This document shows, in pieces, positions 33,957 through 43,157 of a DNA stretch of 63,483 bases. Every line of letters starts with the position of its first letter. Within the stretch, counting starts at the first letter, position 1. The notes under the pieces are model-generated. The model saw only the letters and a program-made list of their open reading frames with translations, ran no database searches and had not been told where the DNA came from. Origin of the DNA: Clostridiales bacterium (GTDB taxonomy: Bacteria > Bacillota > Clostridia > Lachnospirales > Lachnospiraceae); NCBI GenBank assembly GCA_021202925.1, contig JAJQCD010000029.1, positions 1-63,483 of the forward strand. Reading direction: 5' to 3'. The translations under genes and the position numbers were made by a program.

Positions 33957-33975
33957 TCAGAAAGCCTGTATTCTT

Positions 33976-35976
33976 TTATTTTGCCAGCAGCATCATAATC
34001 TCATTGCTGCGGGCGATAAATTTCGTCATCCGTTCCGGCTGCAGGGTGCCATGACTGATCAGCGCCAGATCATAAAGCTGCTCACAGAACTTCGGCGTAT
34101 TCTCCTCTTCTCCGTGATTCAGCACATACTGTACCAGATCATTGTTCGCATTCAGTACCAGCGTCTCTCCTTCTCCACCAAACATCGACGGATCCATACT
34201 GTACATATTGTACATCTTCATCATTTCCTGCATCCGGCGGCTCTCCTCCGATACCGTCAGCATCGAAGACACATTCCTGTCCTTCAGCTTCTCAACCCGG
34301 ATCGTCAGCTTGTCATTGTTCAGGGCCTTCTTGAAAATCTCAGTCAGAGAATCCGCCTCTTTCTTAAACGCCTCATCGTCCTCTTTGACTTCTTCCTTAA
34401 ATGTCCCGGCCAGATCCGCATCCAGACGCTGGAACTTCACGCCCTCGTTCTTCTGCTCCAGATGACCGATAAACGGGCTGTCGATGTTGTGCGGGAGGAT
34501 CACCGCATCCAGTCCCTCCGCCTTGAACATATTGATATACTGGCTCTGCTCCTTCTCATCGGTTACATAGAAGACAAGGTTCTCATGCTTCTCTTTGCCC
34601 GCCTCCAGATAATCCTTCAGCGTCAGATACTTGCCTTCCAGATTCTTGAAGATGATATAATCGTTCATCTTCTCGGCAAATTTTTCATCCTTCAGGCAGC
34701 CGTATTTGATAAAGGGAGCAATGTCATCCCAGTATTTCTCATAATTCTCGCGATCCGTCTTGCACATACCGGTCAGCTTATCCGCCACCTTCTTCGTGAT
34801 GTAATCGGAAATCTTCTTCACAAAGCCATCATTCTGAAGCGCGCTCCGGGATACGTTCAGCGGCAGATCCGGGCAGTCGATCACGCCCTTTAACAGCATC
34901 AGAAACTCCGGGATCACTTCCTTAATGTTATCCGCGATAAAGACCTGCGTATTGTACAGCTTGATCGTTCCCTCAATCGAATCATACTCGGTGTTGATCT
35001 TCGGGAAGTAGAGGATGCCCTTCAGGTTGAACGGGTAATCCATATTCAGGTGGATCCAGAACAGCGGTTCCTTGTAATCATGGAACACCTTCCGATAAAA
35101 CTCTCTGTACTCTTCCTCCGTACATTCATTCGGATGCTTGTTCCAGAGTGGCGTCGTGTCGTTGAGCGGCTTCGGGCGGCGCAGAATCTTATAGCGCTCT
35201 TTGGCCGGCTCGATCTCCACGGTTTCCTTCTCGCCGTTCTCATTCTCCTTTTCCTCGGTCTTCGCCGGTTCCAGAACCGTCTCGACAATCGTATCCTTCT
35301 CTGTCAGTTCTTCCTTGTCAATCGTATCATACTGCGGCTCCGCCTTTTCATTGTTCAGGAAAATCGGGATCGGCATGAAGGAGCAGTATTTGTCCAGTAC
35401 CTCACGGGCACGATATTCATTCGAAAACTCATAACTGTCTTCGTTCAGATACAGCGTAATCGCGGTTCCCTGCTCCGTGCGCTCGCCATCCTTCATATCA
35501 AAGGTCAGGCCGCCCTCGGATTCCCAGTGTACCGCTGTGCTCCCCTCGCGATAGGAAAGGGAATCAATCGTCACTTTGTCCGCTACCATGAATGCAGAAT
35601 AAAATCCCAGACCGAAATGGCCGATGATCTGATCCTCATTCGCCTTGTCCTTATACTTCTCCAGGAAATCCTGCGCACCGGAGAAAGCGATCTGGTTGAT
35701 ATACTCGTCCACTTCCTCCGCCGTCATGCCCAGGCCGTTATCCGTCACGGTGATCGTCTTGTCATCCGGGTTCACCGTCACCTGGATTTTGTACTCCATG
35801 TCATCCGGCTTCGTATATTCCCCCATCAGCTCCAGCTTCTTTAACTTCGTGATGGCATCGCAGCCGTTCGAAATCAGCTCACGATAGAAAATATCATGGT
35901 CGGAATACAGCCACTTCTTGATGATTGGAAATATGTTCTCACTGTTGATTGATAAATTGCCGCTCTTGCTGCCCAT
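33976..35976 (-). CDS. htpG: Hsp90-family chaperone HtpG
   Basis: 666 residues. The N-terminal GHKL ATPase has ELISNGCDAITKL, VTDNGLGMTAEEVDEYINQI and GHFGLGFYSAFMVADKV. An acidic linker (about 215-260, rich in Glu and Lys) follows, then the middle and dimerisation domains, ending EIMMLLAK. Unlike B. subtilis htpG, it has a perfect CIRCE element directly upstream, so HrcA control is likely. Promoter at 36054-36082. Confidence 0.98.
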   Translation of the reverse strand: MGSKSGNLSINSENIFPIIKKWLYSDHDIFYRELISNGCDAITKLKKLELMGEYTKPDDMEYKIQVTVNPDDKTITVTDNGLGMTAEEVDEYINQIAFSGAQDFLEKYKDKANEDQIIGHFGLGFYSAFMVADKVTIDSLSYREGSTAVHWESEGGLTFDMKDGERTEQGTAITLYLNEDSYEFSNEYRAREVLDKYCSFMPIPIFLNNEKAEPQYDTIDKEELTEKDTIVETVLEPAKTEEKENENGEKETVEIEPAKERYKILRRPKPLNDTTPLWNKHPNECTEEEYREFYRKVFHDYKEPLFWIHLNMDYPFNLKGILYFPKINTEYDSIEGTIKLYNTQVFIADNIKEVIPEFLMLLKGVIDCPDLPLNVSRSALQNDGFVKKISDYITKKVADKLTGMCKTDRENYEKYWDDIAPFIKYGCLKDEKFAEKMNDYIIFKNLEGKYLTLKDYLEAGKEKHENLVFYVTDEKEQSQYINMFKAEGLDAVILPHNIDSPFIGHLEQKNEGVKFQRLDADLAGTFKEEVKEDDEAFKKEADSLTEIFKKALNNDKLTIRVEKLKDRNVSSMLTVSEESRRMQEMMKMYNMYSMDPSMFGGEGETLVLNANNDLVQYVLNHGEEENTPKFCEQLYDLALISHGTLQPERMTKFIARSNEIMMLLAK

Positions 35977-36053
35977 ATAAAGTCACTCCTATTCAAATTC
36001 TGTTTCTCACTTCAGGCTGCTCTTTCTTTGCTGCCCGGATTTGTATCATGGTT

Positions 36054-36082
36054 AGTATAAAACGACTTTTTTCAAAAGTCAA
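36054..36082 (-). promoter_or_regulatory. htpG promoter
   Basis: On the minus strand TTGACT (36077-36082) and TATACT (36054-36059) are separated by 17 bases, about 80 bases before the htpG start. Confidence 0.85.
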
Positions 36083-36089
36083 CAAAATA

Positions 36090-36116
36090 TTAGCACTCAT
36101 TTTTGTTGAGTGCTAA
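36090..36116. promoter_or_regulatory. CIRCE operator (HrcA binding site)
   Basis: TTAGCACTC-N9-GAGTGCTAA matches the CIRCE consensus at every position. It ends 7 bases upstream of the htpG -35 box. HrcA represses heat-shock genes at this site until unfolded protein accumulates. Confidence 0.95.
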
Positions 36117-36145
36117 TATTTTATAATTTTTTTACATTTTTCTCT

Positions 36146-36646
36146 TCAGGATTCTTCCGTAAACGGAATTCTGTTCTTCCTGAAATATCCTTTCACGGCT
36201 TTATCCCACTCCTGTTCAATCTGTTTATCGAGAGTAAAGATACGAAGTGACAGCCCACTGACACAGCGCAGTTCCCCATTTTCATAGCGGATATGAAGAT
36301 AAAGCCCGCCAACCTGCTCTGCATCCACCTCCAGTCCGGCGTCTGACAGGAACCCACGCAATTGCTCCGAGGCCGCCTGCAAGGTAATGCGGAAACTTTC
36401 CGGCAGTCGTTTCCCTCTGATCAGCGAAAAACAGAAGGGGCGCAATGCCTTCCAGAACGAGAGCTCTTCCATCTGCCCGGCCTCTCTCTCCTCCTCGGAA
36501 TAGTATCCGCTGCGAATCCGTCCGTCCACGGTGAAGGTATTAAACGTGACAATGGCGGCCTCCCGAACCAGCCAGCCGTCAAACGTATCCCCGATAAACA
36601 ACCGCCTGGTAAAGTCCTTCAGATCCTCCGCCTTAAGCGATATCAT
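36146..36646 (-). CDS. DUF5721-like hypothetical protein
   Basis: About 166 residues, soluble, no signal peptide. The N-terminus (MISLKAEDLKDFTRRLFIGD, then FNTFTVDGRI) looks like a family of unknown function common in Lachnospiraceae (DUF5721, from memory). The start at 36646 follows GGGAGAAGG; an open frame reaches 36682. It lies just downstream of the foldase gene (57 bases) and may share its transcript. Confidence 0.75.
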   Translation of the reverse strand: MISLKAEDLKDFTRRLFIGDTFDGWLVREAAIVTFNTFTVDGRIRSGYYSEEEREAGQMEELSFWKALRPFCFSLIRGKRLPESFRITLQAASEQLRGFLSDAGLEVDAEQVGGLYLHIRYENGELRCVSGLSLRIFTLDKQIEQEWDKAVKGYFRKNRIPFTEES

Positions 36647-36703
36647 CCTTCTCCCGCCTTCCATCTCACAGGCCACCACCATCGTGCCTGTATGCCCTTC
36701 TGA

Positions 36704-37702
36704 TTAATCGATCTGCTCCTGATACATTTCAAAGAAGGCAGTCGTGCTGCTTTCCTCGCCTTCTTTCAGGGAAATATTCTCCCAGACGCTTTCATCGATC
36801 TGCACCGGATTCTCCGCTGCAAACGCATCATAGATCCGGTGAAAAGCCTGGTTCTTGCGCTGCAGAGAAAGCCGCTCCTTGCGTTCCTGCGTCTTCTCCT
36901 CTTCATAATCGTTGACGCAGCGGACAACATACCAGACGCCACCGTCAGAAAACGGCGCGCTGATCTGTCCGTCTTCCAGGACGAACACCGCGTCGTCATA
37001 GACTTTCGAGCGCTCACCCCGTCCCACCAGGATCTCTGTCACACCATCCTCCGTAAATCCGGCAGCCATCGCAGCGAAATCCACACCTTCCGTCGTCAGC
37101 TGCAGGTATGCATTGTGCGCCGTGGACTCATCGGAAAAGGTCAGCTCCTGGACCGTCATGATCCGTGCCTCACTGTCACTGATCTCCAGATCTACATCGG
37201 CAGTCAGCGCATCCACCAGCTTATTTGCCCGGCAGTAAGCCTCATACATCACATAAACATCTTCTTCATCCGCTCCGATATAGTCCAGATCCTCCTGGCT
37301 GAGCGATTCATAGTATCCGTCTGCCAGAGTTCTCAGCTTTTCCCGCTCCTGACTGGTCAGCGTAACGCCCTGCTCATCCGCAAGCAGGTTCATCTGCTGA
37401 ACCTGTCCCACGAAATTCTGAATTTCCCCGAGCAGGTATTCTTCAAAAGTCGTTCCTTCCTCGTCTGCTTCCACCTGCCAGATCTGATCCGTATACACAT
37501 CCCGATACCGATTGCGCTCATTGGCAACGATCAGCATGACCTGCGGTCTGGTGTAGGACGAAATCTCCCCGGAACCGGAGTTCGACGCCGAAGTGCCACA
37601 GGAAGTCAGCCCTACGGTCAGAAACGCCGCAACGCCAAACGCCGCAAGCCGACTGACGAAAACTTCAGGCGCCCGAAAGCCTCTCTCTCTCTTATCTGTC
37701 AT
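36704..37702 (-). CDS. PrsA/SurA-like peptidyl-prolyl isomerase lipoprotein
   Basis: 332 residues. A lipoprotein signal peptide ends in VGLTSC near residue 35, so it is anchored outside the membrane. A helical SurA-N-like region (about 60-185) is followed by a parvulin-type domain (about 190-275: LTFSDESTAHNAYLQLTTEG, VFVLEDGQISAPFSDGGVWY). The parvulin part looks divergent, so isomerase activity is uncertain; a foldase role in secretion is likely. Confidence 0.85.
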   Translation of the reverse strand: MTDKRERGFRAPEVFVSRLAAFGVAAFLTVGLTSCGTSASNSGSGEISSYTRPQVMLIVANERNRYRDVYTDQIWQVEADEEGTTFEEYLLGEIQNFVGQVQQMNLLADEQGVTLTSQEREKLRTLADGYYESLSQEDLDYIGADEEDVYVMYEAYCRANKLVDALTADVDLEISDSEARIMTVQELTFSDESTAHNAYLQLTTEGVDFAAMAAGFTEDGVTEILVGRGERSKVYDDAVFVLEDGQISAPFSDGGVWYVVRCVNDYEEEKTQERKERLSLQRKNQAFHRIYDAFAAENPVQIDESVWENISLKEGEESSTTAFFEMYQEQID

Positions 37703-37711
37703 AAAAAATCC

Positions 37712-38494
37712 TCAAAGCAGTCCCTTCAGTATTTTCAGGACGCCATTGTTTCGGTTCGAGTCAGCCTGAAAACGCGCCGCAGCCTTGACCTCCGGCCGGG
37801 CGTTGGCCACCGCAAAGCTGTAATACGCCTGATTCAGCATTTCAATGTCATTCATCTGGTCGCCAAATACCATCGTCTCCTTCGGCGCAATGTTCAGGCT
37901 TTCCTGGAGCAGCCGCACCGCATAGCCCTTGTTAATCCCCTTCGCCATACAGTCCATCCACATATCTCCGGAAATCGTAATTTTCAGGCGATCGCGATAT
38001 TTCTCCCGAATCTGTACCGTCGCCGTCTCGATGTCCGTCTTCCGGTAAGCCGACACCTTGATGTACGGAGCTTCAACCTGCAGCAGATCAGCCACCCGTT
38101 CGGCCCGGAAACGATACCCATTCACGATCCAGTCATAAAACTTATCATCCTGATTCTCCATATAAACAACGTCCGGTCCGCTGAGCATCACGGTCAGACC
38201 GGCCGCACGGATATCCTCAATCATCTCACGAACCGTCTCCTGATCGATGGTGTTCAGATACAGGTTCCTGCCACACAATCCGACATAAGCTCCGTTGTCA
38301 GAGAGATAGAAAATCTTTTTCTTGATCGGCTCAAACGTCCGCTCTATACTGACCCATTGGCGGCCACTTGCCGCCGCAAACTGGATTCCCTTCTCACGCA
38401 GCTTCAGAATCACATCGAAATAGTCCGGATTCAGCTGGTTGCCCCCGTCCTCCAGAAGCGTACCATCGATATCCGATACAATCAGTTTGATCAT
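37712..38494 (-). CDS. Cof-type HAD hydrolase
   Basis: About 260 residues. HAD motif I is SDIDGTLL near residues 7-14, motif II ASGRQWVSI, and motif IV VFGDQMNDIEML, with a C2-type cap between. Typically a broad-range sugar-phosphate or nucleotide phosphatase. The start at 38494 has AAAGGAGACACAAC upstream; the frame continues to 38653 without a plausible start. It lies 9 bases ahead of the foldase gene in the same direction. Confidence 0.93.
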   Translation of the reverse strand: MIKLIVSDIDGTLLEDGGNQLNPDYFDVILKLREKGIQFAAASGRQWVSIERTFEPIKKKIFYLSDNGAYVGLCGRNLYLNTIDQETVREMIEDIRAAGLTVMLSGPDVVYMENQDDKFYDWIVNGYRFRAERVADLLQVEAPYIKVSAYRKTDIETATVQIREKYRDRLKITISGDMWMDCMAKGINKGYAVRLLQESLNIAPKETMVFGDQMNDIEMLNQAYYSFAVANARPEVKAAARFQADSNRNNGVLKILKGLL

Positions 38495-38570
38495 GTTGTG
38501 TCTCCTTTCCTCTGTCCGTATCCCCAGTATCCACGCAATGAAACACCAGCCCCGGTTTGAACCGCCCATG

Positions 38571-38614
38571 AAACAAAAGAGAACCGGCATCCGCACATGG
38601 TCAGATACCGGTTC
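38571..38614 (-). terminator. Terminator of tRNA-Ser
   Basis: On the minus strand GAACCGGTATC pairs with GATGCCGGTTC (one mismatch, 12-base loop) and is followed by TCTTTTGTTTC. It lies 43 bases past the tRNA 3' end. Confidence 0.7.
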
Positions 38615-38656
38615 CCCACCCGGCAGCCATGTACCGGATCCCTTGTAAAACAACAG

Positions 38657-38744
38657 CGGAGATGGAGGGATTTGAACCCTCGCGCCGGTTACCCGACCTA
38701 CCGCATTTCGAGTGCGGACCCTTCAGCCACTTGGGTACATCTCC
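38657..38744 (-). tRNA. tRNA-Ser (anticodon CGA)
   Basis: 88 bases. Acceptor arms GGAGATG and CATCTCC pair; the T arm has GGTTCAAATCC; the anticodon loop reads CTCGAAA, giving anticodon CGA. A long variable arm (TAGGTCGGGTAACCGGC region) is the class II hallmark of tRNA-Ser. CCA is not encoded. Confidence 0.96.
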
Positions 38745-38784
38745 ATCCCGTCGGCCAAACCTTCTCCGGCCGAACGCGACTCCT

Positions 38785-38813
38785 ATTATACACGATGTTT
38801 GGCAAATTGTAAA
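38785..38813 (-). promoter_or_regulatory. Promoter of tRNA-Ser
   Basis: On the minus strand TTTACA (38808-38813) and a perfect TATAAT (38785-38790) are 17 bases apart, about 40 bases before the mature tRNA start. Confidence 0.85.
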
Positions 38814-38828
38814 TGACAAGTTTTCCAA

Positions 38829-40115
38829 TCACTCAAAAAAATTGTCCAGTCCGTCCGCCAGGCCTTCCGCCAGTGTCTCCAGCGCAGCCGCGGAATGATT
38901 GGAAACCTTATCGCCCAGTTCGATGTCCACCGACGGAATGGTCGAATAGGACGTCTGTGTCAGATCCATCGCCATCGATCCACCGGAAAAAATCTTCACG
39001 CCCGCGCCTTTCAGGCCTGCGATCAGGCTCTCGCCCAGAGCATGATGCTGCTGCCAGTGAGAGGCCACCGGCTCCATGCTGCGGTAAGACGACACGTCGG
39101 GAACACTCATATAGAAAGCACCCTTATCACTCTCAGTGGAATCCCAGTGCAGCGCCAGGTGGCAGTCCGCCACGTTATTGGCAATCACGGTCCGGGCAAT
39201 ATTGTCAAGCTGGACATCCTCGCTCTCGCGAATCATCAGCACGTCATACCCCCGCGCCAGAAGCTTCTCCTTCAGCACCTTCGCCAGCGCCAGCGTCACC
39301 TTCGATTCCGCCGTTCCATCAGCAAACGTCATCCCGCCGGAAACCGCCACAGCTGTGGTCGCTCCCGCTGCCGTCGTACCGCCGGTCACCTTCGCCGAGC
39401 CATCCGGGTGGCACTGCGTTTTGACACTCGATCCTCCTGATGTGCCATGACCAGCGTTGACACAGACCACCTTTCCCTTGCGGTTTGCCGTCTCAGACGA
39501 ATACAGAACCGCACGACCCGACGTAATCTTCGCAAATCCGGCGTATGTCCAGCCAGAATTCAGAGCAATCTCTGTCCCGCCCGAAACAGCCGCTGCAGAC
39601 GAAACGGTCTCGCTGTCCGGCTTTTCCGTCGTCAGATAACGGGAGGCCACATAGCGCTCCACATCCTGCCAGATCACACGGCTCCAGGAATCCCCCTGTC
39701 CCGTCCGTCTCAGTTCCGTTCCCCGGTTGAGCCGTGTCACAACAGCCGCGTCCGTATCCGGCATCTCGCGTACATTCACGCTGTCAGCACTGATATATAC
39801 GGTTTCGTCACAGGCCTCCATCGCAGCCGCCCGCGAAACCGGCACCGCAACCGAACTGCTTTCAGCCACCGCAACCGTCGTCTCTGCAGGATTCTCCGGC
39901 CCGGAAACCTCCCGGTTCTCTGTCCCGGTTTCCACCGTCCTGCCCTCCAGCTTCGGATATTTCTGCGAAGCACAGCCGGACATTGCCAGTACAGCCACCA
40001 GCAACATTCCTGCCACGAAAACGGTCAGCGGCAGCTTCTTCTGTATCCTGTGACATCTGTCAGATATGCGGCACAGTCTCTCTGCACTTCCCGCTCTTTT
40101 CTCTTCTCTGCTCAT
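38829..40115 (-). CDS. N-acetylmuramoyl-L-alanine amidase with SH3 domain
   Basis: 428 residues. A membrane or lipoprotein signal segment lies at 28-48 ([11 protein letters not shown]). An SH3b domain follows near 105-165 ([20 protein letters not shown]). The Amidase_3 catalytic domain starts near 215 with [10 protein letters not shown] (first zinc ligand His), the Glu in [21 protein letters not shown] (His) and [15 protein letters not shown] (catalytic Glu). It cleaves the bond between muramic acid and the stem peptide. Its start overlaps the end of mnmA by four bases. Confidence 0.92.
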   Translation of the reverse strand: MSREEKRAGSAERLCRISDRCHRIQKKLPLTVFVAGMLLVAVLAMSGCASQKYPKLEGRTVETGTENREVSGPENPAETTVAVAESSSVAVPVSRAAAMEACDETVYISADSVNVREMPDTDAAVVTRLNRGTELRRTGQGDSWSRVIWQDVERYVASRYLTTEKPDSETVSSAAAVSGGTEIALNSGWTYAGFAKITSGRAVLYSSETANRKGKVVCVNAGHGTSGGSSVKTQCHPDGSAKVTGGTTAAGATTAVAVSGGMTFADGTAESKVTLALAKVLKEKLLARGYDVLMIRESEDVQLDNIARTVIANNVADCHLALHWDSTESDKGAFYMSVPDVSSYRSMEPVASHWQQHHALGESLIAGLKGAGVKIFSGGSMAMDLTQTSYSTIPSVDIELGDKVSNHSAAALETLAEGLADGLDNFFE

Positions 40116-41215
40116 CGAATCACCCCTCCGCCGAGCACATACTCTCCATCATAAAACACGACAGCCTGTCCCGGCGTGATTGCCCGCACCGGCTCGTCAA
40201 ACCGACATTCCACCCGATCCTCTCCGATCAGCCGGATGACGCCGGGTGCACCCGCATGGCCGTAACGGATCTTGGCCGTCACGCGCCGTTCCCCGCCATG
40301 CAGGCCGTCTTCTGCCATCCAGTTCAGGTGATCACAGGTGAGTACGTCCGCGAGCACGTCACCGCTGTCGCCAATCACCACTTCATTAGTCTCCGAACGG
40401 ATCGCCGTCACAAAAACCGGACGTCCCATCGCCAGATTCAACCCCTTGCGCTGACCGACCGTATAGTGAATGATTCCTTTATGTCGGCCAATCACACGCC
40501 CCTGCCCATCAACAAAATTTCCTTCTCCGGGAAGCGTCTCTGCCTCTTTTTCAATAAATCCTGCATAGTCATGATCGGGAATAAAGCAGATTTCCTGACT
40601 GTCTGCCTTATCGGCAACCTGCAGACCGATCTTCTCCGCAATTCGCCGAATCTCATCCTTGTGATAATCCCCTACCGGCATCAGCGTATGGGCAAGCTGA
40701 TCCTGCGTCAGGCTATACAGGGCATACGTCTGATCCTTCCTGGCCGTCACTGATTTTTTCAGGGCAAGCCGACCGTTCGGCAGACGATCAATCCGGGCAT
40801 AATGCCCGGTCGCAATAAAGTCCGCGCCGATTTCCATGCTGCGCCGAAGCAAAGATTCCCACTTCACATAGCGGTTACAGGCGATGCAGGGATTCGGCGT
40901 CCGGCCGTGAAGATACTCTCCCACAAAGTAATCAATCACTGACTGGCGAAATTCCCGTTTGAAATTCATCACATAATGGGGAATTCCGATCTGCCACGCA
41001 ACACGCCGCGCGTCTTCTACCGCTCCCAGGCCGCAACAGCCGCCATTTTCCTCCTGCTGCTTTTCCGGCTCATCCTGCCAGATCTGCATAGTCACGCCGA
41101 CCACATCATAACCACGTTCTTTCAAAAGCCAGGCAGCCACCGACGAATCGACGCCGCCTGACATGCCTACGACTACCTTCCTGCTCAAATTCGTTCTTCC
41201 TCTTCCTGCTGTCAT
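40112..41215 (-). CDS. mnmA: tRNA-specific 2-thiouridylase
   Basis: 367 residues. Makes 2-thiouridine at the wobble position of Lys, Glu and Gln tRNAs. The PP-loop is [15 protein letters not shown]; the catalytic cysteines lie in [12 protein letters not shown] and [11 protein letters not shown]. The first ATG gives a nine-residue extension; a TTG at 41188, after GGAAGAGG, would give the common family start (M/L-SRKVVVG). It follows the cysteine desulfurase, its likely sulfur donor, after 27 bases. Confidence 0.97.
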   Translation of the reverse strand: MTAGRGRTNLSRKVVVGMSGGVDSSVAAWLLKERGYDVVGVTMQIWQDEPEKQQEENGGCCGLGAVEDARRVAWQIGIPHYVMNFKREFRQSVIDYFVGEYLHGRTPNPCIACNRYVKWESLLRRSMEIGADFIATGHYARIDRLPNGRLALKKSVTARKDQTYALYSLTQDQLAHTLMPVGDYHKDEIRRIAEKIGLQVADKADSQEICFIPDHDYAGFIEKEAETLPGEGNFVDGQGRVIGRHKGIIHYTVGQRKGLNLAMGRPVFVTAIRSETNEVVIGDSGDVLADVLTCDHLNWMAEDGLHGGERRVTAKIRYGHAGAPGVIRLIGEDRVECRFDEPVRAITPGQAVVFYDGEYVLGGGVIR

Positions 41216-41242
41216 CGCTGCGAACGCATGGGTAAAAGACGA

Positions 41243-42421
41243 TCACCGATGCTCCGTCTGCCGGATATACGCTTCATATTGCGGCGACATGCCGCGCAGC
41301 CGACGGGCAATCGCCGCGACATTCTCCACTACAACATCCATCTCTTCCTTTGTATTCTCCTCACTGAGCGTCAGCCGCACCGAACCGTGCGCGATGTCAT
41401 TTGGCAGGCCAATTGCCAGAAGCACATGAGAAGGATCAAGAGAACCGGACGCGCAGGCCGAACCACCCGATCCGCAGATTCCCTTGCCGTCGAGCAGAAT
41501 CAGCAGAGACTCTCCTTCCAGGAACTGAAACGCGAAATTCGCATTGTTCGGAAGACGCTGCGTGCGATGTCCGTTCAGTCTTGTATACGGCACACGGCTC
41601 AGCATCTGTTCAATCAGATAATCCCGCAGGCCGGTCTCATACTGCGCACGTTCTTCCATGGTTGCCATGGCAATCTCCGCAGCCTTTCCCATCCCCACGA
41701 TCCCCGGCACATTTTCTGTGCCGGCACGCCGTCCACGCTCCTGCGCGCCGCCATGCATCAGCGACGGAAGCTTCACGCCGGTTCGAATGTACAGGAATCC
41801 AACGCCCTTCGGGCCATGAAACTTGTGTCCGCTCGCACTGAGCATATCGATGGAATCCGCATTCACATCAATCGGCAGATGACCGTACGCCTGTACCGCA
41901 TCCGTGTGGAACAGAATCCCGTGCTTTTTTGCAATCCGGCCGATCTCGCGGACCGGCTCGATCGTCCCGATCTCATTGTTCGCAAACATCACGCTGATCA
42001 GGATTGTCTCCGGGCGAATCGCCCGCTCCAGCTCCTCCAGCTTCACGACGCCGGTTTCATCGGTATCCAGATACGTCACTTCAAAGCCATGTCTCTCCAG
42101 ATATTCGCAGGTGTGCAGAATGGCGTGATGTTCAATCCTGCTGGTGATAATGTGATTTCCTTTTGCCCGATATGCATCGGCTGCCGCCTTAAGCGCCCAG
42201 TTATCCGACTCCGTACCACCGCCCGTAAAAAAAATCTCGCTGCTCTTAGCACCGATCGAGCTTGCGATCGTCTCGCGTGCCCGCGCGATTGCCTGCTTCG
42301 AGACGGACGCAAAATCATAGATTGACGATGGATTTCCATAAGATTCCGTGAAATACGGAAGCATTGCCTCCACGACTTCCGGGCAGGTTCTCGTCGTGGC
42401 CGCATTATCAAGATAGATCAT
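41243..42421 (-). CDS. Cysteine desulfurase (NifS/IscS family, YrvO-like)
   Basis: About 392 residues. PLP enzyme that strips sulfur from cysteine. Motifs: MIYLDNAATT at the start, HAILHTCEYL, SASGHKFHGPKG (PLP-binding Lys) and the active-site loop with SGSACASGSLDPSHVLLA (catalytic Cys). The start at 42421 follows GGAAGGTG. No iscU gene is present and mnmA is next, as with the B. subtilis pair YrvO-MnmA, so it probably serves tRNA thiolation. Confidence 0.95.
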   Translation of the reverse strand: MIYLDNAATTRTCPEVVEAMLPYFTESYGNPSSIYDFASVSKQAIARARETIASSIGAKSSEIFFTGGGTESDNWALKAAADAYRAKGNHIITSRIEHHAILHTCEYLERHGFEVTYLDTDETGVVKLEELERAIRPETILISVMFANNEIGTIEPVREIGRIAKKHGILFHTDAVQAYGHLPIDVNADSIDMLSASGHKFHGPKGVGFLYIRTGVKLPSLMHGGAQERGRRAGTENVPGIVGMGKAAEIAMATMEERAQYETGLRDYLIEQMLSRVPYTRLNGHRTQRLPNNANFAFQFLEGESLLILLDGKGICGSGGSACASGSLDPSHVLLAIGLPNDIAHGSVRLTLSEENTKEEMDVVVENVAAIARRLRGMSPQYEAYIRQTEHR

Positions 42422-42572
42422 CTGTTTCACCTTCCATATATTTGCTTCCAGCAAATGTCATTTTCTTCGAAAACGGAATCCTCATCGGCGTTTGCCGCTC
42501 CAACTCCGCTTCTTACTCTCTATCATATGAAAAGTTCCGGTCATTCGCAACCAGACCGCCCGACAGCGTTCC

Positions 42573-43157
42573 TCACACCCGGCCATTCGCATCCCATCGA
42601 AACAGTTCCTGGCAGATACGGGCGACAGGCAGACCAACCACGTTGTTATAGTCGCCGTCAATTCCGCGCACCCAGGCAGCGAACCGTCCCTGAATCCCGT
42701 AAGCGCCCGCCTTGTCCATCGGTTCACCGGTTGCGACGTAAGTGCGGATCTGCGCCTCTGTCATGGGATAAAAATGGACATCTGTCTCTTCGGCAAACGT
42801 CTGCAGAGCATCATCTGCCGCGCAGTCGATCATCGTCACCCCGGTATAGACCTGGTGGCTTCGTCCCTGTAACAGGCAAAGCATACGCACGGCCTCTTCT
42901 TCATCCCGTGGTTTCCCCAGAATCCGCCCGTCGGCCGCGACCACGGTATCCGCACCAAGAACAATCACATCTTCGCCCCGATGCAGGCCGGCAATATCCG
43001 CCGCTTTCTGGCGCGACAATTCCTGCACCACTTCTGCCGGAACGGTTCCGGTGATGACCTCCTGCACATGGCTGGGTTCGACGACCGGCTCCAGTCCCAC
43101 CTGCCTTAACAGCGCGCTCCGCCTCGGCGAGGCGGAGGCAAGGATAATCTGTCTCAT
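42573..43157 (-). CDS. maf: Maf-family nucleotide pyrophosphatase
   Basis: 194 residues. The N-terminal ILASASPRRSALLRQVGL and the later VLGADTVVAADGRILGKP and GAYGIQGRFAAWVRGIDGDY are the family signatures. Maf proteins hydrolyse non-canonical or modified nucleoside triphosphates such as dTTP/UTP or modified bases. Its start overlaps the metA stop by four bases (ATGA). A gap of 151 bases without a gene separates it from the desulfurase. Confidence 0.96.
   Translation of the reverse strand: MRQIILASASPRRSALLRQVGLEPVVEPSHVQEVITGTVPAEVVQELSRQKAADIAGLHRGEDVIVLGADTVVAADGRILGKPRDEEEAVRMLCLLQGRSHQVYTGVTMIDCAADDALQTFAEETDVHFYPMTEAQIRTYVATGEPMDKAGAYGIQGRFAAWVRGIDGDYNNVVGLPVARICQELFRWDANGRV

Noticed and set aside
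36839-38560. A 573-codon plus-strand frame.
   Set aside because: It is antisense to the foldase and HAD genes, lacks a family match, and has the His/Arg/Leu-rich composition of a shadow frame.
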